Source: JAQGJA01 sp965651535
GTDB lineage: Bacteria; Pseudomonadota; Alphaproteobacteria; Micavibrionales; SZUA-601
Assembly (NCBI GenBank): GCA_965651535.1
Contig: CBFGSX010000011.1
Span: 1-21,939, forward strand
Reading direction: 5' to 3'
DNA: 21,939 nucleotides
Each line of letters opens with the position of its first letter. Position 1 is the stretch's first letter. Shown here in pieces: positions 1 through 6,609 of this stretch. Under the pieces are notes generated by a model, which was not told the origin of the DNA, ran no database searches, and saw only the letters and a list, made by a program, of their open reading frames with translations. The translations under genes and the position numbers were made by a program.

Positions 1-21
1 CCATGGCACTGAAAGAATGGA

Positions 22-42
22 CCTTCGGGTCAAGCCCGAAGG
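22..42. repeat. Palindromic hairpin with TCAAG loop
   Basis: CCTTCGGG and CCCGAAGG form a perfect 8-bp stem around a TCAAG loop, followed by CCCCAGAGAGGGG. The same loop and a closely similar tail recur at 9453-9488, so this looks like a half copy of that dispersed family. The rest of 1-119 shows no gene, only the upstream region of the next ORF. Confidence 0.6.
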
Positions 43-119
43 CCCCAGAGAGGGGAGGCTTCTCAAACTGAAATGCGGCGGGGGTTTTCTTTTATGCAGG
101 CGGCCCTATTTCAAGCCTC

Positions 120-347
120 ATGAGAGCCAAACGTAAACCCGAAACACCGATTGCAGCCAATCAGCCTTCAAAAGAGGCGGAACAACGCGCCGTGGAAGAA
201 GCGTCCGAGGAGTCTTTTCCCGCCAGCGACCCGCCCGCCTGGACGGGATCGGCGGCCAATGTCGCCGCCCCGGTCGAACTGCCCAAGGAAAAGCCCTTTC
301 CTATAAGGCTTCTTTCAATCCTGACGGGAAAAGCAAAACGCCGCTAG
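120..347 (+). CDS. Small acidic conserved hypothetical protein
   Basis: This 75-residue protein has no signal peptide or membrane segment. A basic N-terminus (MRAKRKPE) leads into an acidic stretch and the motif EEASEESFPASDPPAWTG (about residues 26-43), followed by a basic tail ending KAKRR. I recall the ESFPASDPPAWT block from many short uncharacterised proteins in alphaproteobacteria, often otherwise disordered; its function is unknown to me. No clear Shine-Dalgarno sequence precedes the ATG, but no better in-frame start is nearby. The last 47 bases overlap the end of the convergent Nudix gene, so the two transcripts would be complementary at their 3' ends. The call rests mainly on the recognisable motif. 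Confidence 0.6.
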   Translation: MRAKRKPETPIAANQPSKEAEQRAVEEASEESFPASDPPAWTGSAANVAAPVELPKEKPFPIRLLSILTGKAKRR

Positions 348-723
348 GCAGCTTGTCCGGGTCGATCCAATACAGCGTGAATTTCTGGCCGACCTCGTCG
401 CCGATAATATCGTCCATTTTGTAAAAGGACGGATCGGCGAAATTGGCGTTATAAACAAACGTAATCTCGTGTCCCGGCAGGTCGTGGAAGACAAAGATGT
501 TCTCCGTGACCATCAACAAGGAAACATCCGTGATCGCGGCGTTCAGTTCTTCCCTGATTTCCCGGTGGATGGCATCGAGACTTTTCTCGCCGAATTCAAC
601 ATGCCCGCCCGGTACGCGGTAACCCTTCAGGCTGCCGTCTTTTTCATGAATTTTATGCACAAGAATTTCCGTCCCGCGACGGAACACGGCATAGGCTTTG
701 ACGCGGATATCGGAGCGAGTCAT
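301..723 (-). CDS. Nudix hydrolase domain protein
   Basis: This 140-residue single-domain protein belongs to the Nudix superfamily, which hydrolyses nucleoside diphosphates linked to another moiety using divalent metal. The Nudix box is visible at residues 40-62: G40, E46, then R54-E55-I-R-E58-E59. The glycine usual near the box end is replaced by asparagine (N61), a conservative departure seen in many members. The fold seems complete: an N-terminal strand (VKAYAVFRR), the GYRVPGGHVEFGE turn, and a C-terminal strand with YWIDPDKLP. Start chosen at ATG 723 because AAGGA lies about 8 bases upstream. The substrate cannot be inferred; NTP clean-up or nucleotide-sugar hydrolysis are both possible. 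It lies downstream of aspS on the same strand, separated by a cloverleaf repeat, and overlaps the convergent small gene by 47 bases. Confidence 0.85.
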   Translation of the reverse strand: MTRSDIRVKAYAVFRRGTEILVHKIHEKDGSLKGYRVPGGHVEFGEKSLDAIHREIREELNAAITDVSLLMVTENIFVFHDLPGHEITFVYNANFADPSFYKMDDIIGDEVGQKFTLYWIDPDKLPSGVLLFPSGLKEAL

Positions 724-747
724 GGGTTTTGTCCTTAATAATATAAT

Positions 748-824
748 GTCATCCCCGCGCAGGCGGGGATCCAGCGGTACAGAACCGCTGATTCTGACTG
801 GATTCCCGCTTTCGCGGGAATGAC
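748..824. repeat. Cloverleaf intergenic repeat, copy 1
   Basis: Order of parts: closing stem GTCAT (748-752) with ATGAC (820-824); hairpin CCCCGC/GCGGGG (753-768); central stem ATCCAG (769-774) with CTGGAT (798-803), enclosing an AGCGGT/ACCGCT inverted repeat (773-789); second hairpin TCCCGC/GCGGGA (804-819). It fills the gap between aspS and the Nudix gene. The hairpins lack an adjacent T-tract, so a terminator role is doubtful. Confidence 0.85.
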
Positions 825-840
825 GGTCTAATTTAAATTC

Positions 841-2640
841 TTAAGCCGTCTTCTTTACCAGCGGTGCGCGGATTTGCAAGTGCAGGTCGCGCAGTTGCTT
901 CTCGGTGGCCTCGGTCGGCGCCTGCATCATCGGGTCTTCATAGGCCCCGTTCATGACGAAAGCATAAACCTCGCGCAAATTCGGCTCGTCCGCGATCAAC
1001 ATGATCATGCGGTCGATCCCGAAAGCGCAGCCGCCGTGCGGCGGCGGGCCGAAACGGAACGCATTGAGCATCCCGGCGAATTTCTTCTCTAGGTCGTCAC
1101 GCGTATAGCCCGCCAGCGCAAAAACCTTCTCCATGATTTCAGGACGATGGTTACGAATACTGCCCGAGCACAGCTCGAACCCGTTGCACACCGCGTCATA
1201 TTGATAGGCCAGAACATCCAGCGGATTTTTGCTCAGAGCGTCCATCCCGCCTTGCGGCATCGAGAACGGGTTGTGCGTAAAATCGATACGCCCGTCATCG
1301 GTTTCCTCGTACATGGGGAAGTCGACCACCCAGAGAAGCTTGAACGTGTTCTTCTCGAGGATATCGCCGATATCGTGGCAGATTTGCGTGCGCGCCCTGC
1401 CCGCCATTTTCGCGGCGGCTTTTTCCTTGTCGCAGACAAAGAACACGGCATCGCCCGTTTCAAGCGCGGCGGCTTTTTTCAATTCATCGAGGGCTGCGGG
1501 AGCCAGGAATTTTGCAATCGGGCCTTTGGCACCTTCGGCATCTAAAACGATATACCCGAGGCCCGGAGCGCCCTCACCGCGTGCCCAATCATTGAGCTTG
1601 TCAAAGAAGCTGCGCGGACGGTCGGCCACTTTCGGCGCACGGATGGCACGAACCACGCCGCCTTTTTCAATCACGCCCTTGAACGCTTTGAATTCTACAT
1701 CGTCGCGTTTGAATACATCCGTCACATCACAAATGATCAGCGGGTTGCGCAGATCAGGCTTGTCCGTGCCGTATTTCAGCTCGGCCTCGCGATAGGTGAT
1801 GCGCGGCCATGCGCCCTTCGTTACGGAACATTTGACACCCTGATAATCGCTGAATTTTTCAAACAGACCGCCGATCACAGGCTCCATCGTGGCGAACACA
1901 TCTTCCTGCGTGACAAAGGACATTTCCATGTCAAGCTGATAGAACTCGGCCAAGCGATCGGCGCGGCCATCTTCGTCGCGGAAGCACGGCGCGATCTGGA
2001 AGTAACGATCAAAACCGCCGACCATCAGCAATTGTTTGAATTGCTGCGGCGCTTGCGGCAGGGCATAGAATTTACCGGGATGCAGCCGCGACGGCACCAG
2101 ATAGTCGCGCGCGCCTTCGGGCGAGCTTGCCGTCAGGATCGGCGTCTGGAATTCGTTGAAACCTTGCGCCAGCATGGCCTCGCGCAGATAGCGGATCACG
2201 TTCGAGCGCAGCATGATGTTTTTATGCATCTTTTCGCGGCGCAGATCGAGATAACGGTATTTGAGGCGCAATTCCTCGCCCGCGTCATCCGGCACGCCGA
2301 CCTGAAGCGGCAGCACATCGGCGCTGGACTGGACGGATAATTCGGAAATTTTGACTTCGACTGCACCGGTGGGGAGTTTATCGTTCACCGTCTCGGGCGA
2401 ACGCGCAATGACCTCGCCCGTCACGGTGATGACGGACTCGACGCGCAGATCGTCAATGGTTTTGAAATGCGGGCTGTCGCTGTCGATCACGCATTGCGTG
2501 ATGCCGTAATGGTCGCGCAGATCGACGAACACCAGATTCCCGTGGTCGCGCTTGCGGCTGATCCAGCCGGAAAGGCGGGCCGTCTGGCCGACATGGGAAG
2601 CGCGGAGGTCTCCGCATTTATGGGTGCGATAGGCGTGCAT
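841..2640 (-). CDS. aspS: Aspartyl-tRNA synthetase
   Basis: This 599-residue class IIb synthetase charges tRNA-Asp in the cytoplasm and is of the usual bacterial length. It has an N-terminal OB-fold anticodon-binding domain (about 1-110), a catalytic core with motif 2 [11 protein letters not shown] near residue 220, a bacterial insertion (GAD) domain in the middle, and motif 3 [12 protein letters not shown] near 540. Residue H33 in RKRDHGN sits where non-discriminating AspRS enzymes such as that of Pseudomonas aeruginosa carry histidine and E. coli carries leucine. This enzyme may therefore also charge tRNA-Asn for amidation by GatCAB; that is inference, and no gat genes are in the window. 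It starts divergently from rnd with a 55-base gap, so the promoters must be very close. Only a weak AAGAGA ribosome site is visible upstream. Confidence 0.97.
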   Translation of the reverse strand: MHAYRTHKCGDLRASHVGQTARLSGWISRKRDHGNLVFVDLRDHYGITQCVIDSDSPHFKTIDDLRVESVITVTGEVIARSPETVNDKLPTGAVEVKISELSVQSSADVLPLQVGVPDDAGEELRLKYRYLDLRREKMHKNIMLRSNVIRYLREAMLAQGFNEFQTPILTASSPEGARDYLVPSRLHPGKFYALPQAPQQFKQLLMVGGFDRYFQIAPCFRDEDGRADRLAEFYQLDMEMSFVTQEDVFATMEPVIGGLFEKFSDYQGVKCSVTKGAWPRITYREAELKYGTDKPDLRNPLIICDVTDVFKRDDVEFKAFKGVIEKGGVVRAIRAPKVADRPRSFFDKLNDWARGEGAPGLGYIVLDAEGAKGPIAKFLAPAALDELKKAAALETGDAVFFVCDKEKAAAKMAGRARTQICHDIGDILEKNTFKLLWVVDFPMYEETDDGRIDFTHNPFSMPQGGMDALSKNPLDVLAYQYDAVCNGFELCSGSIRNHRPEIMEKVFALAGYTRDDLEKKFAGMLNAFRFGPPPHGGCAFGIDRMIMLIADEPNLREVYAFVMNGAYEDPMMQAPTEATEKQLRDLHLQIRAPLVKKTA

Positions 2641-2651
2641 GACAAAGTCTC

Positions 2652-2680
2652 TTGAATTGGCTATGGTGGCGGCATATTGT
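2652..2680 (+). promoter_or_regulatory. Candidate sigma-70 promoter for rnd
   Basis: TTGAAT (2652-2657) and TATTGT (2675-2680) are separated by exactly 17 bases. Transcription would start near 2687, leaving a leader of roughly 9 bases before the rnd ATG at 2696. This is motif matching by eye only. Confidence 0.4.
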
Positions 2681-2695
2681 GCCGAAAGAATAGAG

Positions 2696-3844
2696 ATGAC
2701 TCAAGAATTATTAAAGCCGATCACGACCTCTGCCGAGCTTAAAACCCTGTGCCAGAGCCTGTCCGGCGAGACTTATATCACCGTCGATACGGAATTTATG
2801 CGGGAAAAGACCTATTTCCCCCAGCTTTGCCTTGTGCAGGTGGCTGGAAATGCCGTCAACGGCCTGATCGACGCGCTGGCCGAGGGGCTGGATTGGACGC
2901 CGTTTTGGGAATTGATGAAGAACCCGAAAATCCTCAAGGTTTTCCACTCACCGCGGCAGGATATCGAGATTTTCGTCAAAATGGCCGGATTCGTCCCTGC
3001 CCCGCTTTTCGATACGCAAATCGCCGCCATGGCCTGCGGATTTCCCGATCAGGTGTCCTATGCGCGCCTTGCCGAGAGCCTGACGGGGACGGCCATCAAC
3101 AAAGAGGAGCAATTCACCGACTGGACGAAGCGCCCCTTGCGCCCCGCGCAGCTGGAATATGCGTTATCCGATGTCACCGTTTTGCGCGGCGTTTACGAGG
3201 CGTTGTTGGCGCGGCTGGAGCGTAACGGCCGCACCGATTGGCTGTCCGGCGAGAACGAAAAACTCAACGACATCAAGACCTATCAGGTCGATCCCGACCA
3301 GATCTGGCAACGCATGAAGCTGCGCAGCAACAAGCCCAGCAGTTGGGCGGCGCTGAAATCCCTTGCCGCGTGGCGCGAAAACGAGGCCATGCGCGTCAAC
3401 CGCCCGCGTCAGATGATCCTGAAAGACGATGTATTGTCGCAACTGGCCATGGCCCTGCCCGACACGCCCGAGAAGCTCGAAGGCACACGCGGCTTTCCCA
3501 AGGGGCTAGCCAACGACAAGCGTGGTGAAGCCATTATCACCCTGATTAAAGAGGCGAAAAAGGCCGGACGCGACGCCATGCCCGCGCGCAATGACCGGAT
3601 TTCCCTGACCCCCGCGCAGGAAGACCAGCTGGAACTTTTGAAGCTGGCGCTTAAAATCACCGCCCGCAAAGAAGGACTGGCCGCCCGTCTCATCGCCCAG
3701 AATGGCGACCTCGAGGCCTTTATCGCCGGGCTGGACACCCCTTTGCGCCATGGCTGGCGTGCCGATATTTTCGGCAATCTGGCAGAGAAGCTGATCACCG
3801 GCCAAACCGCCCTGAGCGTAAACGGGATGGTTGAGGTATTATAA
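2696..3844 (+). CDS. rnd: Ribonuclease D
   Basis: This 382-residue 3'-to-5' exoribonuclease of the DEDD family trims the 3' ends of tRNA precursors and other small RNAs. The exonuclease domain carries Exo I VDTEF (D31, E33), Exo [12 protein letters not shown], where the second acidic residue sits, and Exo [12 protein letters not shown] with the Y-x3-D pattern. An HRDC domain follows ([16 protein letters not shown] and onward), and a second helical domain completes the family's usual 370-390 residues. The reading frame stays open up to 2639, but that start would overlap the aspS start codon and add 19 non-homologous residues, so ATG 2696 is preferred. Its final codons form the left arm of a terminator. 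It lies just upstream of rplM-rpsI but is probably transcribed separately. Confidence 0.95.
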   Translation: MTQELLKPITTSAELKTLCQSLSGETYITVDTEFMREKTYFPQLCLVQVAGNAVNGLIDALAEGLDWTPFWELMKNPKILKVFHSPRQDIEIFVKMAGFVPAPLFDTQIAAMACGFPDQVSYARLAESLTGTAINKEEQFTDWTKRPLRPAQLEYALSDVTVLRGVYEALLARLERNGRTDWLSGENEKLNDIKTYQVDPDQIWQRMKLRSNKPSSWAALKSLAAWRENEAMRVNRPRQMILKDDVLSQLAMALPDTPEKLEGTRGFPKGLANDKRGEAIITLIKEAKKAGRDAMPARNDRISLTPAQEDQLELLKLALKITARKEGLAARLIAQNGDLEAFIAGLDTPLRHGWRADIFGNLAEKLITGQTALSVNGMVEVL

Positions 3845-3858
3845 TACCTCTCTTTTTT
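3833..3858 (+). terminator. Rho-independent terminator of rnd overlapping its stop codon
   Basis: GAGGTATTA (3833-3841) and TAATACCTC (3842-3850) make a perfect 18-base palindrome followed by TCTTTTTT. The last three sense codons and the TAA stop of rnd lie inside the stem. Confidence 0.7.
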
Positions 3859-3860
3859 CC

Positions 3861-3890
3861 TTGACGGGGCAAGGGTTTTTAGGGCATAAA
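3861..3890 (+). promoter_or_regulatory. Candidate promoter of rplM-rpsI
   Basis: TTGACG (3861-3866) matches the -35 consensus in five of six positions. CATAAA (3885-3890) follows after an 18-base spacer as a fair -10. It begins directly after the T-tract of the rnd terminator, as expected for an independent ribosomal-protein operon. Confidence 0.5.
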
Positions 3891-3893
3891 GCG

Positions 3894-3913
3894 GCCTCTA
3901 TAAAACAAGAGGC
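3894..3913 (+). promoter_or_regulatory. Leader hairpin occluding the rplM ribosome-binding site
   Basis: GCCTCT (3894-3899) pairs perfectly with AGAGGC (3908-3913) across an 8-base A-rich loop. The right arm contains the only Shine-Dalgarno-like sequence (AGAGG) for rplM at 3920. Closing this hairpin would hide the ribosome site, consistent with autogenous control; the L13-S9 operon is known to be autoregulated by L13 in E. coli. Confidence 0.45.
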
Positions 3914-3919
3914 AACAAA

Positions 3920-4393
3920 ATGCTGCATAACCAAACCAAGTTCGTCCGTGTCGAGGACGCCGATAAAAAATGGGTTTTGTTCGATGCCAAGGATATCGTC
4001 GTCGGCCGTCTGGCTGCCGAGATCGCAAAAATCCTGCGTGGCAAACACAAAGCCAACTTCACCCCGAACATCGACAACGGCGATTTCGTCGTTGTGATTA
4101 ACGCCAAGCACGTTCACCTGACGGGCAACAAGCTGACGGATGACATCTATCGCTGGCACACCGGTCACCCGGGCGGCCTGAAAGAGCGCAGCCAGGGCGA
4201 ATTGCTCCGCGGCAAACATCCCGAGCGCGTCGTCGAGAACGCCGTGCGCCGCATGATGCCGAAAACCCGTCTGGGCGTGAAGCAACTGGCGAAACTGCGC
4301 GTTTATGCCGAGGCGACCCACCCGCACGAAGCGCAAAACCCGCAAAAAATCGAATTCGCGGCTAAAAACGCGAAGAACGCGAAGAGAGGCTAA
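3920..4393 (+). CDS. rplM: 50S ribosomal protein L13
   Basis: This 157-residue protein of the large ribosomal subunit is an early assembly protein binding 23S rRNA. The conserved segments are plain: [15 protein letters not shown] near residue 18, then [24 protein letters not shown], then the [13 protein letters not shown] region, [19 protein letters not shown], and [16 protein letters not shown] near the end. Bacterial L13 is usually 140-145 residues. The extra 12-15 residues here form a lysine/alanine-rich tail ([12 protein letters not shown]), and similar extended tails occur in alphaproteobacterial L13 proteins. The start at 3920 is supported by an AGAGG site about 6 bases upstream and by the [14 protein letters not shown]-terminal strand. 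The stop lies 5 bases before rpsI, the universal L13-S9 pairing. Confidence 0.98.
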   Translation: MLHNQTKFVRVEDADKKWVLFDAKDIVVGRLAAEIAKILRGKHKANFTPNIDNGDFVVVINAKHVHLTGNKLTDDIYRWHTGHPGGLKERSQGELLRGKHPERVVENAVRRMMPKTRLGVKQLAKLRVYAEATHPHEAQNPQKIEFAAKNAKNAKRG

Positions 4394-4398
4394 CGATC

Positions 4399-5028
4399 AT
4401 GGTTACCAAGAAAACCGACGATAAAGATACCAAGGCGAAAAAACCGGCTGCCAAAAAGCCCGCCGCCAAAAAAGCGGACAAGCCCGAGGTCAAAGTCGAA
4501 AAAGTCGTCGAGCGCAAGGCCAAACCCTCGCTCGCCACGCTGAAAAAAGACATGGCCGAAGCTGCTCCCGTTGCCGCTCCTGCCAAAGCCGAGAAACAGG
4601 CGCAAGCGCCCGTCGACAACACCGTCCAGAAACTGGATAAGTTCGGCCGCGCCTATGCGACCGGACGCCGCAAGTCGTCCACCGCCCGCGTGTGGCTGAC
4701 CCGCGGCAAGGGCACGATTACCGTCAACGGCAAAAAACTGGACGAGTATTTCACCCGTCCGACGCAGCGCATGGTCATCATGCAGCCTCTGGTCAACGCC
4801 AAGCGCGACACCGAGTTCGACATCAACATCACAGTGGCCGGTGGTGGCGCTTCGGGCCAGGCCGGTGCGGTGCGTCACGGCATTTCCCGCGCGATGACGT
4901 ATTTCGAGCCGGAATTGCGTCCGGGCCTGAAAGCCGAAGGCTTCCTGACCCGCGACAGCCGCAAGGTCGAGCGTAAGAAATACGGTCTGCGCAAAGCCCG
5001 CCGCCGCAAGCAGTGGAAGAAGCGTTAA
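4399..5028 (+). CDS. rpsI: 30S ribosomal protein S9 with long basic N-terminal arm
   Basis: The S9 core spans about residues 82-209: [17 protein letters not shown], then [51 protein letters not shown]. The terminal QWKKR tail is the one that in S9 reaches the P-site tRNA. Bacterial S9 is usually about 130 residues and alphaproteobacterial forms about 155-165. This one is 209 because of an 81-residue low-complexity arm rich in Lys, Ala and Pro with tandem [13 protein letters not shown] units, resembling histone-H1-like tails. The frame is open and an AGAGGC ribosome site lies in the end of rplM, so the upstream ATG looks genuine. The only in-frame internal methionine, at residue 52, would still leave about 30 extra residues. 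It is second in the rplM-rpsI operon. Confidence 0.96.
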   Translation: MVTKKTDDKDTKAKKPAAKKPAAKKADKPEVKVEKVVERKAKPSLATLKKDMAEAAPVAAPAKAEKQAQAPVDNTVQKLDKFGRAYATGRRKSSTARVWLTRGKGTITVNGKKLDEYFTRPTQRMVIMQPLVNAKRDTEFDINITVAGGGASGQAGAVRHGISRAMTYFEPELRPGLKAEGFLTRDSRKVERKKYGLRKARRRKQWKKR

Positions 5029-5037
5029 GAAGACTCC

Positions 5038-5095
5038 GTCATCCTCCGCTTTATGCGGAGGATCTCAAGATACTCCGAACAAGTCGGAGTATGAC
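5038..5095. repeat. Cloverleaf intergenic repeat, copy 2
   Basis: Closing stem GTCAT (5038-5042) with ATGAC (5091-5095); hairpin CCTCCGC/GCGGAGG (5043-5061); short central stem ATCT/AGAT (5062-5071); second hairpin ACTCCGA/TCGGAGT (5072-5090). It lies 9 bases after the rpsI stop, ahead of the true terminator. The hairpin sequences differ from the copy at 748 while the plan and closing stem are identical. Confidence 0.85.
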
Positions 5096-5112
5096 GAGAA
5101 AGAAAGATCATC

Positions 5113-5140
5113 AAAAAGCCCTCCTCGCGGAGGGCTTTTT
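5113..5140. terminator. Bidirectional rho-independent terminator after rpsI
   Basis: AAAAAGCCCTCC (5113-5124), loop TCGC, GGAGGGCTTTTT (5129-5140): a GC-rich stem with A and T runs on both sides. It can terminate rplM-rpsI on the plus strand and the convergent gene at 5160-5456 on the minus strand. Confidence 0.9.
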
Positions 5141-5159
5141 ATTCTTGGAGAAATTTCGT

Positions 5160-5456
5160 TCAGTTTACCTGCGCATCGGTTTCCGCAAAGCGCCAGCAGG
5201 CCGATTGCGGGAAGCAGGTCATTTGCCGACGCAATGCTGCATGATGCACATGTACCCGGCCCGTCGGCGACAGAATCTGCGCCAGCACGCGCGTGCGCTT
5301 GGCGACGCAACCCATATCCACCACACGGCGGGCGATCTCCCGCGCGGGCGAATAGTTCTGGTTGGCTTGGCGGCGCAGGCCTTTTGCGGCTTTCAGACCT
5401 TCATAGTCCCATTGCGCCTTGCTCGTTGATAGATAACGTGCGTTTTGTTCCGGCAT
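5160..5456 (-). CDS. Hypothetical protein, 98 residues, unknown family
   Basis: I do not recognise this protein. It is 98 residues and soluble-looking, with no signal peptide or membrane helix. The N-terminal half is helical and charged (KAQWDYEGLKAAKGLRRQA). The middle reads as another helix (SPAREIARRVVDMGCVAKR). A histidine-rich stretch VHVHH follows, with three cysteines at C50, C81 and C87 by my count; metal binding is conceivable but not shown by any known motif. The case for a real gene is a strong GGGAGGAG ribosome site about 7 bases before ATG 5456, a shared intergenic region with the divergent carbonic anhydrase gene, and a bidirectional terminator just past its stop. Overlapping frames in this stretch have no such signals. 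Confidence 0.6.
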   Translation of the reverse strand: MPEQNARYLSTSKAQWDYEGLKAAKGLRRQANQNYSPAREIARRVVDMGCVAKRTRVLAQILSPTGRVHVHHAALRRQMTCFPQSACWRFAETDAQVN

Positions 5457-5514
5457 ATCAATCTCCTCCCTGTTGATTGGTGTGCCACAACCCTCATCGC
5501 ATCAATTAGGCTTC

Positions 5515-5546
5515 ATCTTGAAGTTATCAAGATTGGCCGTTAAGAT
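5515..5546 (+). promoter_or_regulatory. Candidate promoter with operator-like inverted repeat, carbonic anhydrase gene
   Basis: TTGAAG (5518-5523) and TAAGAT (5541-5546) are 17 bases apart, a good sigma-70 match. ATCTTGA (5515-5521) and TCAAGAT (5527-5533) form a perfect 7-bp inverted repeat with a 5-base centre lying across the -35 box. That is where a dimeric repressor would act on this gene, and possibly on the divergent gene at 5456. Confidence 0.45.
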
Positions 5547-5592
5547 TCAAATCAAATCGACGCTGCACACGCAAAAAGAAACAAAATTTCGC

Positions 5593-6129
5593 ATGGCCCA
5601 ACATAATCCCGATCATTTTTTACCTTATGGCGATATTACGCCAAAGATCGCGCAAGATTGTTACGTCGCGCATAGCGCCGTCATCATCGGCGATGTGGTG
5701 ATCGGGGCCGAATCAAGCATCTGGCACCATGTTTTGATTCGCGGCGATGTGAACTTTATCCGCATCGGCGCGCGCACGAATATCCAGGATGGCTGCGTGG
5801 TGCACGTGTCGCGCACGACAGGCGGCCAGACCATTATCGGCGACGACATTACCATCGGCCATATGGCGTTGATCCATGCCTGCGAGCTTCAGGACAAATG
5901 CTTTGTCGGCATGAAGGCGATGGTCATGGACAACGCCGTAATCGAAAGCCACGGCATGCTGGCGGCGGGCGGCGTGCTGACGCCCGGCAAAGTCATACGT
6001 TCGCGTGAGTTGTGGATGGGAACCCCTGCCCGTTTCGTGCGCAAACTGACCGACGAGGATCTGGCACGCATGGCCGATAACGGCGAGGAATACCGGATGT
6101 TATCGCGGCGGTATATGGGGCAGAAGTAA
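5593..6129 (+). CDS. Gamma-class carbonic anhydrase family protein (left-handed beta-helix)
   Basis: This 178-residue trimeric LbetaH protein of the gamma-carbonic anhydrase/YrdA/PaaY group is predicted to be a zinc enzyme interconverting CO2 and bicarbonate. Hexapeptide turns run from about residue 20 to 140. The zinc ligands are H71 (GCVVHVS), H90 and H95 (IGHMALIHAC). The upstream RGDVNFIRIGARTNIQDG block supplies the conserved Arg, Asp, Asn and Gln. The frame is open to 5473, but family members begin close to the PYGDITPKI segment, so ATG 5593 was chosen; no strong ribosome site is visible there. The glutamates of the archaeal Cam acidic loop are not obvious, as is usual for bacterial homologues, so activity should not be taken for granted. 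It is a single-gene unit followed by a palindromic repeat. Confidence 0.9.
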   Translation: MAQHNPDHFLPYGDITPKIAQDCYVAHSAVIIGDVVIGAESSIWHHVLIRGDVNFIRIGARTNIQDGCVVHVSRTTGGQTIIGDDITIGHMALIHACELQDKCFVGMKAMVMDNAVIESHGMLAAGGVLTPGKVIRSRELWMGTPARFVRKLTDEDLARMADNGEEYRMLSRRYMGQK

Positions 6130-6180
6130 CCTCTCCCCTTGCGGGAGAGGTCTGAACGCAAAGCGTTCAGGGAGAGGGGG
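6130..6180. repeat. Palindromic element, CCTCTCCC family, left copy
   Basis: Hairpin CCTCTCCC/GGGAGAGG with loop CTTGC (6130-6150), a second hairpin CTGAACGC/GCGTTCAG (6152-6170), then GGAGAGGGGG (6171-6180). It is the reverse complement of the copy at 6540-6602 over both ends: 22 identical bases at one end and 10 at the other. The central hairpin is unrelated. Confidence 0.85.
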
Positions 6181-6183
6181 AAA

Positions 6184-6510
6184 TCAATCGAGCAAACCCC
6201 ATTTCTTTTCCAGCTTTGCTATGTCTTTAAGGATATGTGTTTTGGGAGCTATTACACCCGATATAGCGTCTATCTGCACACATCTTTGTCTTCCCATCTG
6301 GCATTTTTTTGTCTGTTCCGAAAGATAAGGCTCTATTTCGGGATATACTGACGAGCCTAAAATCTCATTATTACTGAGATTCGCTAACTCTTCGCGCCAT
6401 CTTTTGATAGTTTCCCTACGAGATTGCTTGGTATTCTTTCTTTTATCGATCCAATAGTTGACCACAGGAGAAATAACCACATTTACAATGGCCGCTACAA
6501 CGGAAGACAT
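6184..6510 (-). CDS. Small membrane-anchored hypothetical protein, probably acquired
   Basis: This 108-residue protein has one N-terminal membrane segment (about residues 2-20, VVAAIVNVVISPVVNYWI) and a charged, helical cytoplasmic remainder (KRKNTKQSRRETIKRWREEL and onward). It resembles many short membrane-anchored proteins of unknown function, and I assign no role. The frame extends to a GTG at 6534, but ATG 6510 has GAGGTGG about 5 bases upstream and is preferred. Base composition differs from the surroundings: two sampled 60-base rows inside the gene are about 40% and 45% GC, against about 62% in a row of phaC. The gene sits exactly between two inverted palindromic elements, which with the composition suggests lateral arrival. 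Confidence 0.65.
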   Translation of the reverse strand: MSSVVAAIVNVVISPVVNYWIDKRKNTKQSRRETIKRWREELANLSNNEILGSSVYPEIEPYLSEQTKKCQMGRQRCVQIDAISGVIAPKTHILKDIAKLEKKWGLLD

Positions 6511-6539
6511 TAAGACCACCTCGAGTATCTGCACTTTAT

Positions 6540-6602
6540 CCCCCTCTCCCGTCGCCCCTACGCTAAAGCTTCGGGGGACGACCTCTCCCGCAAGGGGAGA
6601 GG
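6540..6602. repeat. Palindromic element, CCTCTCCC family, right copy
   Basis: CCCCCTCTCC (6540-6549), a central imperfect hairpin from GTCG (6551-6554) to CGAC (6579-6582), then hairpin CCTCTCCC/GGGAGAGG with loop GCAAG (6582-6602). It is inverted relative to 6130-6180 and ends 7 bases past the phaC stop. Confidence 0.85.
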
Positions 6603-6609
6603 TAAGTTG

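Noticed and set aside
748..824. Repeated hairpins considered as a CRISPR array
   Set aside because: No regularly spaced identical repeats with spacers; copies are single, kilobases apart and internally palindromic.
5473..5592. 40-residue N-terminal extension of the carbonic anhydrase
   Set aside because: It lies across the promoter and operator candidate and does not match the family's N-terminus; start moved to 5593.
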